The position numbers and the translations under genes were made by a program. The notes under the pieces are model-generated. The model saw only the letters and a program-made list of their open reading frames with translations. It had not been told where the DNA came from and searched no databases. A stretch of 64,000 nucleotides of DNA from Actinomadura barringtoniae (GTDB lineage: Bacteria > Actinomycetota > Actinomycetes > Streptosporangiales > Streptosporangiaceae), in the NCBI RefSeq assembly GCF_017573505.1, contig NZ_JAGEOJ010000007.1, positions 62,001-126,000 of the forward strand. The letters are read 5' to 3'. Numbering within the stretch: the stretch's first letter is position 1; every line of letters starts with the position of its first letter. This document shows, in pieces, positions 7,893-17,191 of the stretch.

Positions 7893-9137
7893 ATGGCGAC
7901 CAAACCGGCCGGTAGCCTCGCGCCGACCATCGGCGGCATCGCGGCCGACACCCTGCTGGCGGCGCAGGTCCCGGGCCTGGCACGGGAGATGGTGGCGACG
8001 TTCACCGACCGCTTCCCGACCTATTCGGCCCTCCCCAAAGAGGAGCTCGCCGGGGACATCACGCGGGTCGTCGAGGACAACCTGCGCACGTTCGTCCGTA
8101 CGCTGCGCACCGGCAGGCTGCCGACCGCCGAGGATCTGGTCGAGATGACGCGGTCGGCGACGCGGCGCGCGGAGGAGGGCGTGCCGCTCGGCGCGGTGCT
8201 GTCGGCCTATCACCTCGGCTGGCGGATGGGCCTGGACGCGCTGCTGTCGAAGGCTACGCCCGCCGACCTCGACGCGGTGATCCAGGTCGAGCGGCATCTC
8301 CTGGACGTGCTGCAGCTGGTGTCGGCGGCGGTCGCGGACGCGTACGTGGAGGAGCATCAAGCGCTGCACGGGCAGGATCAGGCGGCACGGCACGAGGTGC
8401 TGTCGGCGCTGCTCGAAGGGCAGGACCCGCACGAGGCGGCGCGGCGCGCGGGCATCCGTCCCGCGCCCGCCTACGCCGTGCTCACGTTCGCGCTGGGCGA
8501 CCATCCGGACGAGACCGACAGCGACGTCACCAGCAGCGTCGCCGCCCGCCGCAAGCTGCGCCGCATCCAGGCCGAGATCGACCACCACGGCCGCGCCCAG
8601 GCCCTGCACGCACTCAACCCACAAGGCGGGCTCGCGCTGCTGCCGGTCGAGGATCCGGAGGTGGCGCTCACCGGCGACTGGGAGCGGCTGACCGGTCTCG
8701 TCGTACGGATCGGAGACCGTTCAGGCGCGACCGTGCACGCGGGCGTGGCCGCGACGGCGGCGGCCGGGATCGCCGAGGCGGCACGGCAGTCCGCCGACAT
8801 CCTGGAGATCGTCCGGGTGACGGGCCGCCCGCCCGGGGTCTATCGCGTGACGGACGTGCTGCTGGACTACCAGCTGTCGCGGCCGGGCGCCGCACGCGAG
8901 CACCTCGCGGGGCTGCTCGCCGGGCTCGAGCGGCATCCGGTCCTGCTGGAGACCTTGCGGGCGTACGTGGCCGGGGAGTTCAGCAGGCGGCGCGCGGCGG
9001 GGCTGCTGCACGTTCACCCGAACACCGTCGACTACCGGTTGCGCCGCGTCGCCGTGCTGACCGGCCTCGACCCGACCTGCCCGGGCGACCTTCCCCAGCT
9101 CAGGGCGGCGCTTGTCGCCTACGACCTCGGCGCGTAA
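7893..9137 (+). CDS. PucR/CdaR-family helix-turn-helix regulator
   Basis: 414 residues from ATG 7893, chosen over GTG 7890 because GGAGGG sits about 7 nt upstream. The N-terminal half is helical ('LPTAEDLVEMTRSATRRAEEGVPLGAVLSAYHLGWRMG'), the RsbRD-like sensor part of this family; a GGDEF-like middle region follows, then the PucR C-terminal helix-turn-helix ('LLETLRAYVAGEFSRRRAAGLLHVHPNTVDYRLRRV'). It is divergent from the SGNH esterase gene and could regulate it; that is inference. Ligand unknown. Confidence 0.9.
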   Translation: MATKPAGSLAPTIGGIAADTLLAAQVPGLAREMVATFTDRFPTYSALPKEELAGDITRVVEDNLRTFVRTLRTGRLPTAEDLVEMTRSATRRAEEGVPLGAVLSAYHLGWRMGLDALLSKATPADLDAVIQVERHLLDVLQLVSAAVADAYVEEHQALHGQDQAARHEVLSALLEGQDPHEAARRAGIRPAPAYAVLTFALGDHPDETDSDVTSSVAARRKLRRIQAEIDHHGRAQALHALNPQGGLALLPVEDPEVALTGDWERLTGLVVRIGDRSGATVHAGVAATAAAGIAEAARQSADILEIVRVTGRPPGVYRVTDVLLDYQLSRPGAAREHLAGLLAGLERHPVLLETLRAYVAGEFSRRRAAGLLHVHPNTVDYRLRRVAVLTGLDPTCPGDLPQLRAALVAYDLGA

Positions 9138-9180
9138 CAAGGCCTGGCCAGGGTCCGCCTGCGGATACGGTTGTCAGATC

Positions 9181-10818
9181 ATGAGTGCGACGATCGTGGC
9201 GAAGGACCTGGCCGCCGGGCACGGCGACCGGATGCTGTTCGAGGGGCTCGACCTGGTCGTCGCGCCGGGCGATGTGATCGGCCTGGTCGGCCCGAACGGG
9301 GCGGGCAAGTCGACGTTGATGGCGGCGCTCGCGGGGCTGGTGACGCCCGAGCACGGGGTCGTTCAGCTGACGCCCGCGACCGCGACCGTCGGCTACCTGC
9401 CGCAGGAGCCCGACCGCCGCCCCGGCGAGACCGTCGCGGCGTTCCTGGCCCGGCGGACCGGCGTCGCGCAGGCGCAGAAGGACTTCGACGAGGCCACCGC
9501 CAGGCTGGGCGAGGGCGCGCCGGGCGCGGACGACGAGTACGCGGTCGCGCTGGAGCGCTGGCTCGCGCTCGGCGGCGCCGACCTGGACGAACGGTCCGAC
9601 GAGGTCGCGGCCGAGCTCGGCCTGGACGTCAGCCTGGATCAGGAGATGACCACGCTGTCGGGCGGGCAGGCGGCCCGGGCGGGCCTGGCGTCGCTGCTGC
9701 TCAGCCGCTACGACGTGTTCCTGCTCGACGAGCCGACCAACGACCTGGACCTCGCCGGGCTCGACCGGCTGGAGAAGTTCGTTCAAGGGCTGCGGGTGGC
9801 GACGATGCTGGTCAGCCACGACCGCGAGTTCCTGGTCCGTACGGTCAACCGGATCGTCGAGCTCGACCGGCCGCAGCAGCAGATCAACCTCTACGGCGGC
9901 GGCTACGAGGCCTACCTGGCCGAACGCCAGATCGCCCGCGATCACGCGCGCGCCGAGTACGAGGAGTACGCCGACAAGCTCTCCGACCTCAAGGAGCGGG
10001 CCCGCACGCAGCGCGGCTGGATGGAGAAGGGCGTCAAGAACGCCCTCCGCAAGGCCCCCGACAACGACAAGATCCTGCGCAAGGCCCGCGCCGAGTCCAG
10101 CGAGAAGCAGGCCGCCAAGGCGCGCCAGACCGAGAAGGCCATCGAACGGCTGGACAAGGTCGAGGAGCCGCGCAAGGAGTGGGAGCTGCGGATGGAGATC
10201 GCCGCCGCCCCGCGTTCCGGGGCGGTCAGCGCGACCATGCGCGAGGCGGTGGTCCGGCGCGGCGGCTTCACGCTCGGCCCGGTCAACCTGGAGATCGGCT
10301 GGGCGGAACGCGTCGCCCTCACCGGCGCCAACGGGTCTGGGAAGTCGACGCTGCTCGGCGCGATGCTCGGCCGGATCCCGCTCGACGAGGGCGCGGCCTC
10401 GCTCGGCCCGGGCGTGGTCGTCGGCGAGGTCGACCAGGCCCGCCGCCTCTTCGAGGGCGACGAGGACCTGCTGACCGCGTTCCGCGCGCACGTGCCCGAC
10501 CTGGCGCCCGCCGAGATCCGCACGCTGCTCGCCAAGTTCGGCCACCGGGCCGACCACGTGCTGCGGCCCGCCTCGACGCTCTCGCCGGGCGAACGGACCC
10601 GTGCCGCGCTCGCGCTGCTGCAGGCCAGGGGCGTCAACCTGCTGGTGCTGGACGAGCCGACCAACCACCTGGACCTGCCCGCGATCGAGCAGCTGGAGTC
10701 GGCGCTGGACTCCTACGCCGGGACGCTCCTGCTGGTCACGCACGACCGCCGCATGCTGGACGCCGTCCACATCACGCGCCGCCTGGTGGCCGACAACGGC
10801 CAGATCACCGAGGCCTGA
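9181..10818 (+). CDS. ABC-F family ATPase, ribosome-associated type
   Basis: 545 residues from ATG 9181; an earlier in-frame ATG (9112) would overlap the preceding gene and adds a non-homologous tail. Two complete ABC domains are present: Walker A 'GPNGAGKST' and 'GANGSGKST', signatures 'LSGGQAARAGLA' and 'LSPGERTRAALA', and Walker B 'LLDEPTNDLD' and 'VLDEPTNHLD'. A charged coiled linker (about residues 240-345) joins them. No membrane segment is present, as expected for ABC-F. Family roles include translation-factor function and ribosome protection from antibiotics; which applies here cannot be told. Confidence 0.95.
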   Translation: MSATIVAKDLAAGHGDRMLFEGLDLVVAPGDVIGLVGPNGAGKSTLMAALAGLVTPEHGVVQLTPATATVGYLPQEPDRRPGETVAAFLARRTGVAQAQKDFDEATARLGEGAPGADDEYAVALERWLALGGADLDERSDEVAAELGLDVSLDQEMTTLSGGQAARAGLASLLLSRYDVFLLDEPTNDLDLAGLDRLEKFVQGLRVATMLVSHDREFLVRTVNRIVELDRPQQQINLYGGGYEAYLAERQIARDHARAEYEEYADKLSDLKERARTQRGWMEKGVKNALRKAPDNDKILRKARAESSEKQAAKARQTEKAIERLDKVEEPRKEWELRMEIAAAPRSGAVSATMREAVVRRGGFTLGPVNLEIGWAERVALTGANGSGKSTLLGAMLGRIPLDEGAASLGPGVVVGEVDQARRLFEGDEDLLTAFRAHVPDLAPAEIRTLLAKFGHRADHVLRPASTLSPGERTRAALALLQARGVNLLVLDEPTNHLDLPAIEQLESALDSYAGTLLLVTHDRRMLDAVHITRRLVADNGQITEA

Positions 10819-10952
10819 CCGAAACCCGCCCAACGGCCGGTCCCTCGACGACCCTCCAACCGGGCCGGCCCGGCCCGCGTCCAAACCCGGTGAGAGCGGC
10901 CGCGCACACACGGTGATCTTCGACGCCGGGCGGGCCGCCGGGGGAGGTCAGC

Positions 10953-11180
10953 ATGAACGCGGCCAAGGAGTTCAAGCCCCAGCCGGCCGGGCTGAGGATC
11001 ATCCGCTACCTGCTCGCCTTCGGCTCCTTCGTCTTCCTGTTCCTCGCCATCACCCGGCTGCTCGGCGACCCTCCCAAGGTCTGGGAGGCGCTGAGCCTCG
11101 GCGGCGCCTGGATCAGCGTGATGGCCCTGCTGTCCGAGCGCCGCTACCGCTCCCGCCTGAAGCAGTCGCGCCAGCCCTGA
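10953..11180 (+). CDS. Small membrane protein, unknown
   Basis: 75 residues from ATG 10953 with GGGGGAGG just upstream. Two hydrophobic stretches ('IIRYLLAFGSFVFLFLAITRLL' region near residues 16-37 and 'ALSLGGAWISVMALL' near 46-60) flank a short polar loop; both ends are basic. No family recognised. It lies 134 bp after the ABC-F gene and just before a strong palindrome that probably ends its transcript. Confidence 0.7.
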   Translation: MNAAKEFKPQPAGLRIIRYLLAFGSFVFLFLAITRLLGDPPKVWEALSLGGAWISVMALLSERRYRSRLKQSRQP

Positions 11181-11184
11181 ACCC

Positions 11185-11247
11185 CGCCGATCTTGCTCTC
11201 AGCGCCCTCCGGAGGGCCATATGAGGGCGCTGAGAGCAAGATCGGCG
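11185..11247. terminator. Dispersed palindrome copy 1, bidirectional terminator
   Basis: Perfect 25-bp inverted repeat, arms 11185-11209 and 11223-11247, beginning CGCCGATCTTGCTCTCAGCG, with a 13-nt loop. It sits between converging genes (ends at 11180 and 11270). A nearly identical palindrome is at 25818-25882, also between converging genes. No U-run is visible. Confidence 0.8.
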
Positions 11248-11269
11248 TGTTGTGGGGGCGTGGGTGGGG

Positions 11270-11920
11270 TTAGGGGAGGTGGGTGAGGAGTTGGTGGCGG
11301 GCTCGGGTGAGGTGGAGGTCTAAGGCCTGCTCGGCGCGGGGCGGATCGCCTGCGGTGATCGCGTCGAGGATCGCCTGGTGCTCGTCCGCTATCTCCGAGA
11401 CGCGCAGGAGTTCGTGCGCTTGGACTTGAGCCATGCACAGGCGCATCTCGGCCATCATCGCCTCGTGGATCCGGCTGAGCCGGGGGCTCTCCAGCGCGTC
11501 CACGAGCGTGCGGTGGAAGCGCACGTCCGGCTCGACGATCGCGGTCGTGGACGCGGCGCTCTCGCCCAGCCGGCGGATCTCGTCCTGGGCGCTGTACGCG
11601 GCGGCCGGGACCAGGCTGATGCGGCTCAGCTCGCGGACGACCTGGCGTTCCAGCAGGCTCCGGGCGAAGTAGAGGTCGGCGACGTCGTCGGCCTCGAAGA
11701 CCGGGACGCGGGCGCTCTTGTGCGCGTCCCGGCGCAGCAGGCCCTCGCTCACCAGGCGCTCGATGGCGGCCTTGGCAGTGGGCCTGGCGACCTCGTACTC
11801 CCCGGCGACCTCGGTCTCGGTGAGGGCCGTGCCGCCGGGCAGCCGCCCGTCCAGCATCCGGTCGCGCAGCTCGGCGACCAGCGCGTCCACCAGTGACGTT
11901 GCCCGCAGCCGCATCGCCAT
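11270..11920 (-). CDS. GntR/FadR-family transcriptional regulator
   Basis: 216 residues from ATG 11920, which has AGAGGAG about 6 nt upstream; ATG 11914 and an upstream frame to 11953 are alternatives. N-terminal winged helix of GntR type ('LRDRMLDGRLPGGTALTETEVAGEYEVARPTAKAAIERLVSEGLL') and a C-terminal FCD ligand-binding domain with the metal-site pattern ('DVRFHRTLV', 'EHQAILDAI', 'HLTRARHQL'). It is divergent from the glycerate kinase gene; a palindrome ACTTGT/ACAAGT lies between them, so it probably represses that gene and itself in response to a small organic acid. Confidence 0.92.
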   Translation of the reverse strand: MAMRLRATSLVDALVAELRDRMLDGRLPGGTALTETEVAGEYEVARPTAKAAIERLVSEGLLRRDAHKSARVPVFEADDVADLYFARSLLERQVVRELSRISLVPAAAYSAQDEIRRLGESAASTTAIVEPDVRFHRTLVDALESPRLSRIHEAMMAEMRLCMAQVQAHELLRVSEIADEHQAILDAITAGDPPRAEQALDLHLTRARHQLLTHLP

Positions 11921-11953
11921 GACTCCTCTTGACGGCTCTTGACTGTCCTGCAC

Positions 11954-11968
11954 ACTTGTCTTACAAGT
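11954..11968. promoter_or_regulatory. Candidate GntR operator in divergent promoter
   Basis: ACTTGT-CTT-ACAAGT, a perfect 6+3+6 palindrome, lies between the GntR gene and the glycerate kinase gene, only a few bases before the kinase start at 11974. A TTGACT at 11939-11944 could be the -35 element. Binding by a repressor here would block RNA polymerase. Confidence 0.6.
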
Positions 11969-11973
11969 ATACC

Positions 11974-13089
11974 GTGATTGTGATCTGCTCTCCGGACAAG
12001 CTGCGCGGCGCGGTCGACGCCGTGCAGGCCGCCGCCGCCCTGGCCGAAGGGGTCCGCGCGGCGGGCGCCACGGCCGTCGAACACCCGCTGGCCGACGGCG
12101 GCGAGGGCTCGCGCGTCACCGTGCAGGCCGCCCGCGGCGGCACGGTGGTGGACGTCGCGACGGTCGACGCGTTCGGCCGCGCCTGGACCGCGCACATCGG
12201 CCTCCTGGACGACGGGACCGCGCTCGTCGAGGCCGCCGAGGCGGTCGGCTGGGGCGCGCTGAAGGACGGCGAGAAGGACCCGCTGCGCGCCTCCTCCGCC
12301 GGGCTCGCCGAGCCGCTCAAGGCGGCCGTCCGCGCCGGGGCGCGGCGGATCGTCGTCTTCGTCGGCGGCACCGCGACCATGGACGGCGGTACGGGCCTGC
12401 TCGCAGCGCTCGGCGCCGAGATCCGGGACTCGGGCGGCGAGCTCCTCGCGGGCAGCGGCGCCGATCTCGCCCGCGTCGCCTCGGTCGACCTGGCCCCGGC
12501 CCGCGAGCTGCTGGCCGGCGTGGAGCTGACGATGGCGGCCGACGTGGTCAGCCCGTTGCACGGCCCGGACGGCGCCGCGCACGTCTTCGGCCCGCAGAAG
12601 GGCGCCGACCCCGAGACCGTCGAGCTCCTCGACGACGGGCTGCGGCGGCTCGAACCGTTCCTCGGCGTGGGCGACGCCCAGGGCGGCGGCGCGGCGGGCG
12701 GCCTCGGCGCCGCACTGCTCGCGCTCGGCGCCGAGATGGTGCAGGGCTCCGGGCTGATCCGCGAGATCAGCCGCTTCGACGACCTGCTCGCGGACGCCGA
12801 CCTGTGCCTGACGGCCGAGGGCAAGGTGGACGCCAGTACCGACGCGGGCAAGACCATCCGCGCCGTCGTGGACGCCTGCGCCGCCGCGGGCGTGCCCTGC
12901 GTGGTGCTCGGCGGCACGGTCACCGAGGACGCGCGGCGCCTCTACGACCGGGGCGCCACGGCCGTTCTGTCCATCGGCCCAGGCCCGCGCGATCTCGACA
13001 CCGCGCTGCGGAACGCCGCCGCCGACCTCGCCGCCACCGCGTACGCGGTCTGCCGGATCCACCAGAGCGCCGCCTTGTCATCTGAGTGA
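11974..13089 (+). CDS. Glycerate kinase (type I, GarK/GlxK family)
   Basis: 371 residues beginning GTG 11974 ('VIVICSPDKLRGAVDAVQAAAALAEG'), the usual family start ('PDSFKGSLSA..'). No ribosome site fits, and the promoter lies very close, so the mRNA may be leaderless. Conserved motifs: 'HPLADGGEGS', 'GWGALKDG', 'VGGTATMDGGTG', 'GPQKGA', 'LTAEGKVDAST' followed by 'GKT'. It phosphorylates D-glycerate, joining glyoxylate/allantoin or glycerate degradation to glycolysis. Regulated probably by the divergent GntR-FCD protein. Substrate assignment is by family. Confidence 0.92.
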   Translation: MIVICSPDKLRGAVDAVQAAAALAEGVRAAGATAVEHPLADGGEGSRVTVQAARGGTVVDVATVDAFGRAWTAHIGLLDDGTALVEAAEAVGWGALKDGEKDPLRASSAGLAEPLKAAVRAGARRIVVFVGGTATMDGGTGLLAALGAEIRDSGGELLAGSGADLARVASVDLAPARELLAGVELTMAADVVSPLHGPDGAAHVFGPQKGADPETVELLDDGLRRLEPFLGVGDAQGGGAAGGLGAALLALGAEMVQGSGLIREISRFDDLLADADLCLTAEGKVDASTDAGKTIRAVVDACAAAGVPCVVLGGTVTEDARRLYDRGATAVLSIGPGPRDLDTALRNAAADLAATAYAVCRIHQSAALSSE

Positions 13090-13092
13090 CAA
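13075..13092. promoter_or_regulatory. Palindrome at end of glycerate kinase gene
   Basis: TTGTCA-6 nt-TGACAA, overlapping the stop codon of the kinase gene and about 100 bp before the oxidoreductase start at 13191. It could be an operator or -35 element for the downstream gene. The evidence is symmetry and position only. Confidence 0.3.
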
Positions 13093-13190
13093 GACCGGAC
13101 GAAAGTATGCAGGCAACTCCATAGCGCGATCACACGGCGGGGTCGATCGTAGGTCCCCTTATCCCTCCGGTGAGCGTGGAGGCGGCGCGC

Positions 13191-14951
13191 ATGGCGGACA
13201 TGGCGGACACGGCGGACACGGCGGCGAGCAAGGCGGCAGGCAACACCGGCTTCGACTACGACGTGGTCGTCGTCGGTTCGGGCTTCGGCGGCAGCGTGGC
13301 GGCGCTGCGCCTGGTCGAGAAGGGCTATCGGGTCGCGGTGATCGAGGCGGGTCGCCGCTTCGAAGACGACACCCTGCCGAAGACGTCCTGGCGCCTGCGC
13401 AAATACGTCTGGGCACCGCGCCTGGGGATGCGCGGCATCCAGCGGATGCACCTGATCCGCGGCGAGGCCGGCGTGCTGGTCCTGGCGGGCGCGGGCGTCG
13501 GCGGCGGGTCGCTGGTGTACGCCAACACGCTCTACCAGCCGCCCGAGCCGTTCTTCAAGGACCGCCAGTGGGGCCACATCACCGACTGGCAGCAGGAGCT
13601 CACGCCGTTCTACGAGCAGGCCAGGCGGATGCTCGGCGTCGAGACCAACCGGTTCATGACCCCCGCCGACGAGGCGGTCAGGACGATCGCGGAGCGGATG
13701 GGCGTCGGCGACACCTTCCACCTCACCCCCGTCGGGGTGTTCTTCGGCGACGACGAGACCAAGGCCGGCGAGGAGACCGAGGACCCCTACTTCGGCGGCG
13801 AGGGCCCGCGCCGCACCGCCTGCACGGCCTGCGGGGCGTGCATGGTCGGCTGCAAGGTCGGCGCCAAGAACACGCTGGTCAAGAACTACCTCTACCTCGC
13901 CGAGAAGGCGGGCGTGGAGGTGCTGCCCGACACCACGGTCAACTCCGTCGTTCCCCGGGAGGGCGGCGGTTACGACGTGCGGGTCGGGCGGACCGGAGGG
14001 CTGCTGCGGCGCAAACGCCGGACCATCAGTACGGAGCAGGTCGTCTTCGCGGCCGGAACGTACGGCACGCAGCAGCTTCTCCACCGCATGCGCCTGGGCG
14101 GCCAGCTCCCGCACATCTCCCCCCGGCTGGGCGAGCTGACCCGCACCAACTCCGAGGCCCTGCTCGGCGTGGAACGGATGACCGGCTGGCACCGCAAGGA
14201 CGACGTCGACCACAGCACCGGACTCGCGATCACCTCCTCGTTCCACCCCGACGAGAACACCCACATCGAGCCGACCCGCTACGGCGCCGGCGACAACCTG
14301 ATGGGCCTCATCCGCACGCTGCTGATCGACGGCGGCGGCCGGGCGCCGCGCTGGGCCAAGTTCTTCGTCGAGGCGGCCAGGAAGCCGGGCACCATCCTGC
14401 GCGGACTCTCGGTGAAGGACTGGTCACAGCGCACGATCATCGCGCTGGTCATGCAGACCAAGGACAACTCGGTGACGGTGAAGGAGAAGCGCGGGCTGCT
14501 GCGGCGCAGGCTGATCGCCCGGTACGGCGAGGGCGAGCCGAACCCGACCTGGATCCCGATCGCGCACGACGCCGTCCGCATGATGGGCGAGGAGATGAAC
14601 GCGACGCCCGGCGGCACCTGGTTCGACCTGTTCAACATCCCGACCACGGCCCACTTCATCGGCGGCTGCGTGATCGGCGAGAGCCCCGAGGCCGGCGTGG
14701 TCGACCCGTACCACCGCGTCTACGGCCACCCGGGCCTGCACATCGTGGACGGGTCCTCGGTGACGGCCAACCTCGGCGTCAACCCGTCCCTGACGATCAC
14801 CGCCCAGGCCGAGCGCGCCATGGCGCTTTGGCCCAACCGCGGCGAGGAGGACGCCCGTCCGGAATTGGGCAAGCCGTACGAGCGGATCACCCCCGTGGCG
14901 GCGCACGCTCCGGCCGTTCCGGCGAGTGCTCCGGCGGCGACCCGCTGGTAG
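13191..14951 (+). CDS. GMC-family FAD oxidoreductase, cholesterol oxidase-like
   Basis: 586 residues from ATG 13191 (GGAGG about 9 nt upstream); GTG 13170 is a possible longer start. The FAD-binding 'VVVGSGFGGSVAALRLVEKG' and GMC-type 'GAGVGGGSLVYAN' are present, and the C-terminus has 'HFIGGCVIG' and 'HIVDGSSVTANLGVNPSLTITA'. 'CTACGACMVGC' gives a C-x2-C-x2-C-x3-C cluster as in ChoD-type mycobacterial proteins, which is ferredoxin-like. No signal peptide, so cytoplasmic. The substrate is probably a sterol or other large alcohol; true cholesterol oxidation is unproven for this subgroup. Confidence 0.9.
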   Translation: MADMADTADTAASKAAGNTGFDYDVVVVGSGFGGSVAALRLVEKGYRVAVIEAGRRFEDDTLPKTSWRLRKYVWAPRLGMRGIQRMHLIRGEAGVLVLAGAGVGGGSLVYANTLYQPPEPFFKDRQWGHITDWQQELTPFYEQARRMLGVETNRFMTPADEAVRTIAERMGVGDTFHLTPVGVFFGDDETKAGEETEDPYFGGEGPRRTACTACGACMVGCKVGAKNTLVKNYLYLAEKAGVEVLPDTTVNSVVPREGGGYDVRVGRTGGLLRRKRRTISTEQVVFAAGTYGTQQLLHRMRLGGQLPHISPRLGELTRTNSEALLGVERMTGWHRKDDVDHSTGLAITSSFHPDENTHIEPTRYGAGDNLMGLIRTLLIDGGGRAPRWAKFFVEAARKPGTILRGLSVKDWSQRTIIALVMQTKDNSVTVKEKRGLLRRRLIARYGEGEPNPTWIPIAHDAVRMMGEEMNATPGGTWFDLFNIPTTAHFIGGCVIGESPEAGVVDPYHRVYGHPGLHIVDGSSVTANLGVNPSLTITAQAERAMALWPNRGEEDARPELGKPYERITPVAAHAPAVPASAPAATRW

Positions 14952-15175
14952 CGGGCCCGCATCGAGCCTGATCGTGGCCCGATCCAGGAAACGTGGCCAC
15001 TTCGTGATCCTCAAGCCCGAACCTCAGGAGACCCACGAACGTCATATTTGGTCGAACGCATAAGTTGTGTCGCCGGTCTGTTCCAAGGCAGCATCTCCGG
15101 GAATAGGGCCGTTGCGTAGGCGTTCTTCGTTGCCGAAGCGTGGTTTCGCGTCGGCGGGTTTTGTGAGGGAGAGCG

Positions 15176-16492
15176 GTGCGAGGTAAGGCCTTGGCAGTGG
15201 TGGCCCTGGTGGCGGGTCTCGCGACTGCGTGCGCTGGTAGCGATGACGGCGGTAAGACGACCACTACGGGCGGCGAGGAAGGCACTCCCAAGCTGACCAT
15301 CGCGCCGGCGAACGGGAGCGGCAAGGCGCGCCCCGACCAGGGCGTGACGGTGACGGCCGCGGGCGGCACCCTCAGCCAGGTCGTGGTGAAGCTCAAGGGC
15401 AAGGACGTGCCCGGGGCGCTGTCGGCCGACAAGACCAGCTGGAAGTCGACCTGGACGCTGGTCCCGGGCGCCAAGTACGACGTGACGGCGACGGCCGCGT
15501 CTCCCAAGGGGAAGACGACGCAGGCGACGAGCTCGTTCAAGACGGTGTCCGACACCGCCGCGACGAAGATCAACAACGTGGTCCCGGACGCGAACGAGAC
15601 GGTCGGCACCGGCATGCCGATCCTGATCCAGTTCACCAAGTCCGTGCCGGCCAAGGCCAGGCCCGCCGTCGAGAAGGCCATCGAGATCTCCTCGAGCACC
15701 CCGACCAAGGGCGCCTGGCGCTGGCTGGACTCGGGCGAGTCGTTCAACGGCCTGCCGTCGGTGGTGTTCCGCCCCGAGCACCCGTGGAAGGCGCACCAGA
15801 AGGTCTCGGTCACCATCCACTACGCCGGGATCAAGATCGGTGACAACGTCTTCGGCGACAAGGACCTGACCCGCAAGTTCAAGATCGGTGACTCGCACAC
15901 GATCTCGGTCAACTCCCACACCGACCGCCTGGTGGTCAAGAAGAACGGCAAGGTCGTCCGCAGCTGGGGCGTCAGCCTCGGCACCGGCGGCGAGGTGCAG
16001 AGCGACGGCATCGACCACCTGAAGACCACCAGCGGGATGCACCTGACGATGGCGCACAGCCGGGTCGAGCGGATGGTGGCGCCGGGCAAGAAGAAGGGCG
16101 ACCCGGGCTACTACGACGAGAAGGTCCCGTTCGCCACCCGCATCTCCAACAGCGGCGAGTACATCCACCAGAACATGGACGACCCGAGCTGCCTGGGCAA
16201 CCGCAACTGCAGCCACGGCTGCGTGCGCTCGCCGGGCGGGGACGCCCAGTGGTTCTACGGCTGGTCGTACCGCGGCGACATGGTGAGCATCACCGGGACG
16301 GGCCGCAATCTGGAGTACTGGAACGGCTGGGGCTACTGGCAGATGTCGTTCTCCAAGTGGCAGGACGGCAGCACCCTGAAGCGGTCGGTGACCACCGCGC
16401 CGCTGACCGCCACCCCGCCGCCGGCCACTCCGGGCACGACGCCCACGACCCCTGGCCAGGGCAACACCCCGGCCGCCGCGAACACCCCGTAG
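15176..16492 (+). CDS. L,D-transpeptidase lipoprotein (Ig-like plus YkuD)
   Basis: 438 residues from GTG 15176, with GGGAG upstream. Lipoprotein signal peptide with lipobox 'LATACAG' (Cys 20). Two Ig-like domains (about residues 35-130 and 135-235) come before a YkuD catalytic domain whose active site 'NCSHGCVR' holds the catalytic Cys, with the partner His in 'YIHQNM'. A Pro/Thr-rich tail ends the protein. It forms 3-3 peptidoglycan crosslinks outside the membrane, like LdtMt2 of mycobacteria. Upstream 224 bp hold no gene. Confidence 0.95.
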   Translation: MRGKALAVVALVAGLATACAGSDDGGKTTTTGGEEGTPKLTIAPANGSGKARPDQGVTVTAAGGTLSQVVVKLKGKDVPGALSADKTSWKSTWTLVPGAKYDVTATAASPKGKTTQATSSFKTVSDTAATKINNVVPDANETVGTGMPILIQFTKSVPAKARPAVEKAIEISSSTPTKGAWRWLDSGESFNGLPSVVFRPEHPWKAHQKVSVTIHYAGIKIGDNVFGDKDLTRKFKIGDSHTISVNSHTDRLVVKKNGKVVRSWGVSLGTGGEVQSDGIDHLKTTSGMHLTMAHSRVERMVAPGKKKGDPGYYDEKVPFATRISNSGEYIHQNMDDPSCLGNRNCSHGCVRSPGGDAQWFYGWSYRGDMVSITGTGRNLEYWNGWGYWQMSFSKWQDGSTLKRSVTTAPLTATPPPATPGTTPTTPGQGNTPAAANTP

Positions 16493-16531
16493 TACTTGCG
16501 TGAAGGCCCTCTCCGGAGGGCCGCCCGCACC

Positions 16532-16555
16532 ATTTTGCACTGATCGATCCAAAAC
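16532..16555. promoter_or_regulatory. Candidate TetR operator copy 1
   Basis: A 24-bp sequence, ATTTTG(C)ACTGATCGATCC followed by AA(A)AC, matches 22 of 24 positions with 17192-17215. One lies before the TetR gene, the other before the MFS gene, so it is probably the regulator's shared binding site. The core is the palindrome GATCGATC. Confidence 0.7.
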
Positions 16556-16571
16556 GTGCTACGGTGCCGGT

Positions 16572-17144
16572 ATGGCACGACCGAGACAGTTCGACGAAGA
16601 GGCGGCGGTCGAGAGGGCGATGCTCGCCTTCTGGACCGCCGGCTACGAGGCGACCTCGACGCAGGACCTGTGCGAGGCCACCGGGCTGGGGCGGAGCAGC
16701 ATCTACAACACCTTCAAGAGCAAGCACGACCTGTTCGAGAGGGCGCTGGACCGCTACATGGCGAGCAAGAACGCGTCGGCGTTCGAGGTGCTCGAGGGCG
16801 ACCGGCCGGTCAAGGAGAAGGTCCGGGTCCTGCTCCAGCGGATCATCGATGCCGAGGCGGGCGATCCGGCCGGCTGCCTGGTGGTCAACTCCATGGTCGA
16901 GCTGGCGCCGCGCGATCCCGAGATCGCCGACCGGCTCGAACGGGACCGTGACCTGCGGTTCCATGCCCTGCGGGACGCGATCGAGGCGGGCCGGCGGGCC
17001 GGCGAGATCGCGACGGACAGGGACGCCGGCGCCCTTGCCCACTTCGTCACCGCGACGATCAGCGGCATGCGGGTCGCGTCGCGCGCGGGCGCCGACCGGG
17101 CGACCCTGCAGGCCATCGCGGACACCGCGCTGACCGCGATCTGA
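16572..17144 (+). CDS. TetR-family transcriptional regulator
   Basis: 190 residues from ATG 16572; the frame extends upstream to 16500 but the TetR fold begins 'MARPRQFDEEAAVERAMLAFWTAGYEATSTQDLCEATGLGRSSIYNTFKSKHDLF'. Residues 8-55 form the DNA-binding helix-turn-helix; the C-terminal half is a helical ligand-binding domain of TetR_C type ('AGCLVVNSMVEL'). The MFS exporter gene follows 117 bp downstream, and similar sequences precede both genes, so it probably represses both until an effector is bound. Confidence 0.92.
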   Translation: MARPRQFDEEAAVERAMLAFWTAGYEATSTQDLCEATGLGRSSIYNTFKSKHDLFERALDRYMASKNASAFEVLEGDRPVKEKVRVLLQRIIDAEAGDPAGCLVVNSMVELAPRDPEIADRLERDRDLRFHALRDAIEAGRRAGEIATDRDAGALAHFVTATISGMRVASRAGADRATLQAIADTALTAI

Positions 17145-17191
17145 GCACGCCACGCACGGGCGGCACCCTGTCGCCCTCTTCTTTCGCCCTC

